A DNA stretch of 30,423 nucleotides from an uncultured Sphingomonadaceae bacterium. Lineage in GTDB: Bacteria; Pseudomonadota; Alphaproteobacteria; Sphingomonadales; Sphingomonadaceae. The stretch spans positions 1-30,423 of the forward strand of contig CAMLGC010000029.1 in NCBI GenBank assembly GCA_946479505.1. Reading direction: 5' to 3'. Under the pieces are notes generated by a model. It was not told the DNA's origin, searched no databases, and saw only the letters and a program-made list of their open reading frames with translations. Below are positions 26,025 to 30,423 of the stretch, piece by piece. Numbering within the stretch: the stretch's first letter is position 1; each line of letters starts with the position of its first letter. Made by a program: the position numbers and the translations under genes.

Positions 26025-29000
26025 CTAGCTGGCGTTCCCGGAAGCGCGCTGCTGGTTGAGGCGGAAGAGGCGACCGAGGATTTCTTCATCGGTGAGCAGC
26101 CCGGCGCGCCAATCGTCACCCCAATCGTACGCGTCAGCTACCGCCTCGTCGAGCGCGGCATGGACATTGGCGAGCCATTGCGGGCGGGCGTTGTAGAGGT
26201 TGGTGAGCGTGCGCTTCTTCAATTCCCTCGCCGCGTCCTCGTCCCTGGGCAGGAGGCGATCGGGATAGCCGGGCGCCACCTCTGCCTCTCGCACGATCAG
26301 ATCGGCGGGGTTGAGCCACGCCTCGCGCAAGTCGTTCAGCCGCGCCGCCGCCGCGGCGATCTTTTGCGCGCGCGGGTCGTCGGCATAATCGGCAGCGGGG
26401 ATGTCCGGGGTCAGGCCTTCGGGGAAGGGGAAAGTAAGAAAGACTGCGGTGTTCGAGTAGGTTACGTCATTGCCCGAGCCAATCCATGAGCAGGTGGCGA
26501 TTGTCCACACCTTATGAAAATGAGAATGCAAGATACCCAGCGTTGTGAAATCATCCCGCGCGAAGACCACAAGCTTCTGATCGGGAAGTATCGAGGCGTC
26601 TAAGAAGCCGAAGGTTCGATAGCTCGACACCATTGGCGTGGCGATAAACCGCTCAACAGTTGAGAGCGCTTTGCGCATAGCTGGTCGAGGTCGCGCATGG
26701 CGCCACCAGGTTTCGCGTTCGTTCTTCGCCCTCACGGAGAAGGACCCATCAGCTTTCTTTCGATGCCGGTAAGGTCGAACTTTGTCGTCGATGTGCTGGA
26801 ATGGCTTTTCATAAGGAGCGGCCTGCTCACAGGTCATTGTCGTGCCGAAATCGATCACCCATTTATCCGGCCGCTCGCCATTGAAATCGTCACCGTTTAG
26901 AGTTGGCCTAATTACATCGCTACTCGGCCGCATATTTACGTTAAGAGGGGCTCGTAGCATTATCCGAGCGGCGTCGCCCGACAATTCGAAGTCACCATTT
27001 AGGATGACGCCGACGAAGCAAACTCCGGTGTTCTGCTTCAACGCTGCCGCCCTCGTCAGATCGAATCCGGCTGCGGCGCGGAGGTCGGGCAAAATCGAGG
27101 TCACGGTCTCGCCATTAAGCCTCGTTGTGCCCTCCTGACGGTCAAAACATACCAGCGACACTCGAACCGCCGCGCCTTCGACGGCCCATTCCTCGTCACT
27201 CCACGCCGCAAAGATGCGGCCATGCTCGACGATGGGCTTGAGCACCTCGCGGTTGGCGCCGCCACGGATGCTGTTGGTGGCGACGAGGCCCGCGCGCTGC
27301 GCCCGGCCGCTGACGATCATCGCCCATGCCTTGGCAAACCAATAACAGACGAGATCGACGCCGCCGGGCACTTCCGGCCATGCGTTGCGCAGGGCGAAGG
27401 TATAATCCTCACCCAGCTCGCGGATCATCTTCTTGTTGCCGAGGAACGGCGGGTTGCCGATGATGACGTCGGCCTCGGGCCAGTCGGCGCGGACGGAGCG
27501 GGTGGATGCCGCTTCGCCTTCTTCGTCACCCCGGACCTGATCCGGGGTCGCGTTTTCCGGCGGTGGTGAAGAAGAAGCGGAACCCCGGGTCGAGCCCGGG
27601 GTGACGGTGGACAGGGCGGGCGTCGCGCGCGCCTCGTCGAGCACCGCATCGCGGCACTCGATCGTCTCCAGCGGGCGCAGGATCGGGTTCCTGGCCGCAT
27701 CGAAGCCGTTGCGGCGCATCCACTGGATTTCGCCGATCCACACCGAAACGCGCGCCAGTTCGGCCGCATAGGGATTGAGCTCGATCCCCAGCACGCATTC
27801 GGGGCCGACGCGCGGAAAGCCGCGCGGCAGGCCGAGCGCCTCTGCGTCGAGATTGGCGCGGTGCTCGATGTCCTTCAATGCGCGCAAGGCGACGTAGAGG
27901 AAATTGCCCGAGCCGCAGGCGGGATCGAGCACGCGGAAATCCGCGAGCCGCTCGACGAAGGCCGAATGGATCGCCGCCGCCTGATCCATGATCCGCTGCG
28001 CCTTGCGCCGGTCCGCGGGGGTCAGCAGGCGATCGGCGGTGCGCTTCGGCGCGCTTTCGACCAGCGCCGTGATTGTCGCCAGCGCTTCGGCCCATTCGGC
28101 TTCGAGCGGCTCGATGATCGTCGGCGCCACGATGCGCATGATCTTGTCGCGATCGGTGTAGTGCGCGCCCAACTGGCTGCGCTTCGCCGGATCGAGCCCG
28201 CGTTCGAACAGGGTGCCGAGGATCGAGGGATCGATCGCCGACCAGTCGCGGCGCGCGGCGCCGAGCAGATCGTCGATGTCGTCGGCGGTGAGCGGGAGCG
28301 CGGCGTCGTCCTCGAACAGGCCGCCGTTGAACCAATCGACACTTTCGAAGCCGACCGCGCCGCCGGTCGCCATCGCGGCGAAGAGCATCTCGGCATTGGC
28401 GACGAAGCTTGCCGGGTTCGCGCGGCTGCGATCGAGCATGCGCGTGAAGAGCTTGTCGGGCAGCAGGCCGACATCCTCCGCGAACATGCAGAAGACGAGG
28501 CGGTTGACGAAATGCGCGACCTGATGTGCGTCGTTGCCACGATTGCGCAGCCGCTGCGCGAGGCCGGCGAATTCGCCCGCGGTTTCCTCGGTCAGCTCCT
28601 GCCGGGATTTTTGCGGTTTGAAGCTTTCGGGATCGACGAAGGCGGCCTTGAGCCGATCGCGCACCGCGCCGTCGATCAGATCATCGAGCGCGAAATCGTG
28701 GCGTTCCTGGACGGTGTTGGTCCAGTTGGTGCGCAGCACGATCCGATCCATGTCGGACACGATGAGCAGCGGCGGGTTTTCCAGCGCGACGGCATATTGG
28801 AGGAGCTGGTTGTAGGCGCGATCGAGATTGGCGTGCCGGCCCTTATATTCCCAGGCGAAGGCGCCGCGGCGCCAGACGTCCGCCCAGCCTTCGCCGCCGC
28901 TCGTCTTGCTGGCGCCCTTTTCGAAGGTGAACCAATCGCCGGTGGGATCGGCCGAGACGGGATCGAGCACGCCGAGCAACGCACACAAATCGTTGAAGTG

Positions 29001-29069
29001 GCTCTGCGAGGCGGAGCGCTCTTTCAGCTCGGCGGCGCGCCATTTGGCGAGGAACTGATGCGGCGTCAT
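26025..29069 (-). CDS. Type IIL (MmeI-like) restriction-modification enzyme
   Basis: A 1014-residue single-chain enzyme. The N-terminal nuclease motif is D64-X9-E74-X-K76 (ADVWRRGAFAWEYKG), exactly the MmeI spacing. A helical spacer follows to about 330. The gamma-class N6-adenine methyltransferase has motif I DPACGSGNFLYVAL (about 381) and motif IV NPPF (539-542). A target-recognition domain (about 640-880) and a C-terminal helical part follow. Such enzymes cut and methylate with one polypeptide and need no partner genes. All motifs look intact, so it may be active. Two oddities: a palindromic REP doublet is read in frame at residues about 488-516, and the recognition domain is visibly AT-richer than the rest. 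Confidence 0.92.
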   Translation of the reverse strand: MTPHQFLAKWRAAELKERSASQSHFNDLCALLGVLDPVSADPTGDWFTFEKGASKTSGGEGWADVWRRGAFAWEYKGRHANLDRAYNQLLQYAVALENPPLLIVSDMDRIVLRTNWTNTVQERHDFALDDLIDGAVRDRLKAAFVDPESFKPQKSRQELTEETAGEFAGLAQRLRNRGNDAHQVAHFVNRLVFCMFAEDVGLLPDKLFTRMLDRSRANPASFVANAEMLFAAMATGGAVGFESVDWFNGGLFEDDAALPLTADDIDDLLGAARRDWSAIDPSILGTLFERGLDPAKRSQLGAHYTDRDKIMRIVAPTIIEPLEAEWAEALATITALVESAPKRTADRLLTPADRRKAQRIMDQAAAIHSAFVERLADFRVLDPACGSGNFLYVALRALKDIEHRANLDAEALGLPRGFPRVGPECVLGIELNPYAAELARVSVWIGEIQWMRRNGFDAARNPILRPLETIECRDAVLDEARATPALSTVTPGSTRGSASSSPPPENATPDQVRGDEEGEAASTRSVRADWPEADVIIGNPPFLGNKKMIRELGEDYTFALRNAWPEVPGGVDLVCYWFAKAWAMIVSGRAQRAGLVATNSIRGGANREVLKPIVEHGRIFAAWSDEEWAVEGAAVRVSLVCFDRQEGTTRLNGETVTSILPDLRAAAGFDLTRAAALKQNTGVCFVGVILNGDFELSGDAARIMLRAPLNVNMRPSSDVIRPTLNGDDFNGERPDKWVIDFGTTMTCEQAAPYEKPFQHIDDKVRPYRHRKKADGSFSVRAKNERETWWRHARPRPAMRKALSTVERFIATPMVSSYRTFGFLDASILPDQKLVVFARDDFTTLGILHSHFHKVWTIATCSWIGSGNDVTYSNTAVFLTFPFPEGLTPDIPAADYADDPRAQKIAAAAARLNDLREAWLNPADLIVREAEVAPGYPDRLLPRDEDAARELKKRTLTNLYNARPQWLANVHAALDEAVADAYDWGDDWRAGLLTDEEILGRLFRLNQQRASGNAS
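27524..27606. repeat. REP doublet inserted in frame in the type IIL enzyme gene
   Basis: Two hairpins stand in mirror orientation: ACCCCGGA-cctga-TCCGGGGT (27528-27548) and ACCCCGGG-tcgag-CCCGGGGT (27582-27602). The outer ends CGTCACCCCGG (27524) and CCGGGGTGACG (to 27606) are themselves inverted repeats, so the 83-bp unit is a REP pair as found in bacterial mosaic elements. It is translated on the minus strand as part of VTPGSTRGSASSSPPPENAT and the following PDQVRGDE, without a stop codon. Confidence 0.93.
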
Positions 29070-29199
29070 CGAGGACCCTCAACGCGCGCATCACCCACCA
29101 GCGATTCGCCGAAACATGGCGACGCGACTTGCCACCCGGCTCGGTCGCAGCAGCGATGAAGCTGCCGAACAAATTTCGGCCGGCGTTTCGCCCCCTCGT

Positions 29200-29598
29200 T
29201 CACCTGCGTGCGCTCGCCCCGTTCAGCGCCACCGCCGCGCGGATGAGCGCCTTCAGCGCCTCCTCGTCGATCGCGTCGCCCTCGTGGAAGTCGATGGCGC
29301 GGCGGACATTGCCATCGAGGCTCGCGTTGAAGAGGCCCGAGGGATCGTCCAGCGACGCGCCCTTGGCGAAGGTCATCTTGACGGCGTTCTTGTAGGTCTC
29401 GCCGGTGCAGATCATGCCGTCGTGATACCAGGTCGGCACCCCGCGCCATTTCCACTCCTCGGTCACCTCCGGATCGGCCTGCTTGACGAGCGCGCGGACG
29501 CGGGCGAGCATCTCGCCGCGCCAGTCGCCCAGTTCTGCGATCCGATCGTCGATGCGCTCGGACGGGGACTTTTCCTGCTGCGGGGCGCTGTCGCTCAT
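29200..29598 (-). CDS. DUF1801 family protein
   Basis: 132 residues with the family's features: SERIDDRIAELGDWRGEMLARVRALVKQADPEVTEEWKWRGVPTW (read as consecutive parts), then DGMICTGETYKNAVKMTFAKGASLDDPSGLF and DEEALKALIRAAVALN near the end. DUF1801/YdhG-like proteins are small, cytoplasmic and of unknown function, related by fold to the frataxin/CyaY-like group. The ATG at 29598 is preceded by GGAGACGTC. It stands between pyrG and the restriction enzyme in the same direction, with 130 bp to the latter in which I see nothing notable. Confidence 0.9.
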   Translation of the reverse strand: MSDSAPQQEKSPSERIDDRIAELGDWRGEMLARVRALVKQADPEVTEEWKWRGVPTWYHDGMICTGETYKNAVKMTFAKGASLDDPSGLFNASLDGNVRRAIDFHEGDAIDEEALKALIRAAVALNGASARR

Positions 29599-29635
29599 GA
29601 CGTCTCCTTGGATGTTGATCGACCGCCCCGACGCC

Positions 29636-30423
29636 TCACATCATGCGGCTCTGCTTGACCGCTGCCTCGATGAAGCTCGCGAACAAGGGGTGCGGGTCGA
29701 AGGGTTTGGACTTCAGTTCGGGGTGGAACTGGACACCGACGAACCAGGGGTGATCGGGGCGCTCGACGATCTCGGGGAGCGTGCCGTCGGGGGACATGCC
29801 CGAGAAGAGCAGGCCGCCCTTTTCGAGCGGCTCGCGATAGGCGGTGTTGACCTCGTAGCGGTGGCGGTGGCGCTCGCTGATATCGCGCTCGCCGTAGATC
29901 GACGCGACGACGCTGTTGGCCGCGAGCGTCGCGGGATAGGCGCCGAGCCGCATCGTGCCGCCGAGATCGCCGTTCGCCTCACGCTTTTCGAGCCCCGATT
30001 TGCTCATCCATTCGGTGATGAGGCCGACGACGGGCTGGTCGGTGGGGCCGAATTCGGTCGAGGAGGCGTCGTCGATGCCGGCGAGATCGCGCGCGCCCTC
30101 GATGCACGCCATCTGCATGCCGAAGCAGATGCCGAAATAGGGCACGTTGCGCTGGCGCGCGAAACGCACCGACGCGATCTTGCCCTCCGCGCCGCGCTCG
30201 CCGAATGCGCCGGGAACAAGGATGGCGTGGCACGGCTCGAGCTTGGCGGCGATGTCGGCGTCATCATGCTCGAACAGCTCGGCGTCGATCCAGCGGATGT
30301 TGACCTTGACGCGGTTGGCGATGCCGCCGTGGACGAGCGCCTCGTTCAGCGATTTGTAGGCGTCCTGCAGGCCGACATATTTGCCGACGACGCCGATCGT
30401 CACCTCGCCTTCGGGATTTTCGA
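29636..30423 (-). CDS. pyrG: CTP synthase, C-terminal part (cut by window end)
   Basis: The last 260 or so residues of CTP synthase; the N-terminal synthetase domain lies beyond the window and the frame is open through base 30423. The glutaminase domain is complete: [26 protein letters not shown], the nucleophile in [13 protein letters not shown], and [15 protein letters not shown] with the catalytic His-X-Glu. The protein aminates UTP to CTP using glutamine-derived ammonia. The first methionine of the visible frame (GTG/V at 30403) is internal, not a start. Confidence 0.97.
   Translation of the reverse strand, partial: ENPEGEVTIGVVGKYVGLQDAYKSLNEALVHGGIANRVKVNIRWIDAELFEHDDADIAAKLEPCHAILVPGAFGERGAEGKIASVRFARQRNVPYFGICFGMQMACIEGARDLAGIDDASSTEFGPTDQPVVGLITEWMSKSGLEKREANGDLGGTMRLGAYPATLAANSVVASIYGERDISERHRHRYEVNTAYREPLEKGGLLFSGMSPDGTLPEIVERPDHPWFVGVQFHPELKSKPFDPHPLFASFIEAAVKQSRMM

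Noticed and set aside
29072..29199. Possible small gene or RNA between the type IIL enzyme and the DUF1801 gene
   Set aside because: No open frame with a start signal, no hairpin with a T-tract; it most likely just holds the promoter or leader of the restriction gene.

Overview
This is a GC-rich, gene-dense bacterial chromosome segment that looks alphaproteobacterial, most likely from the Sphingomonadales. That placement is inferred from very GC-biased codon use, a bare EIIA-Man-like/HPr pair without sugar permeases, an ETF:ubiquinone oxidoreductase, and short dispersed palindromes of a kind common in these genomes. Nearly all of it is ordinary chromosomal housekeeping. Many genes overlap by 4 bp (ATGA/GTGA), so most of the window reads as a few tightly coupled operons.

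Layout. 1-1147 (+): tail of an EIIA-Man-like protein, HPr and a SpoU/TrmH RNA methyltransferase. 1211-1933 (+): META-domain lipoprotein. 2065-3462 (-): rmuC, with a (GA)15 tract just beyond its stop. 3576-4465 (+): a 17-cysteine DUF326 protein overlapping an unknown lipoprotein. 4478-5636 (-): def and recR. 5793-7429 (+): fmt and truA, separated from recR by a perfect 25-bp inverted repeat. 7420-17712 (-): a long co-directional run from ETF-QO through a TPR protein, ispE, a crotonase, an N-formylglutamate amidohydrolase-like protein, ilvD, a small lipoprotein and a bifunctional NAD(P)HX repair enzyme to an rRNA/tRNA m5U methyltransferase. 17817-20840 (+): a degenerate uracil-DNA-glycosylase-like protein, a soluble lytic transglycosylase and moaB. 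20936-21283 (-): VOC protein. 21337-22410 (+): PA0069-type radical SAM protein. 22420-25415 (-): lolC-lolD-GNAT-glutathione peroxidase, all overlapping.

The accessory part is 25416-29069. A gene-free stretch of about 600 bp (25416-26024) carries what looks like a structured plus-strand RNA: a long-range stem enclosing three hairpins, followed by an 11-bp terminator hairpin with a GAAA loop and a T-rich tail. Beyond it lie three copies of GTCAACTTT. Next comes a 1014-residue single-chain type IIL (MmeI-like) restriction-modification enzyme. It has an intact D-X9-E-X-K nuclease motif, an AT-richer specificity region and an in-frame REP-doublet palindrome inserted between methyltransferase motifs I and IV. 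The window closes with a DUF1801 protein and the C-terminal part of pyrG.

The items most worth following up are the predicted RNA, the REP insertion and foreign-looking TRD in the restriction enzyme, and three genes whose usual catalytic residues appear lost (UDG-like protein, crotonase) or whose start is unclear (TPR protein).
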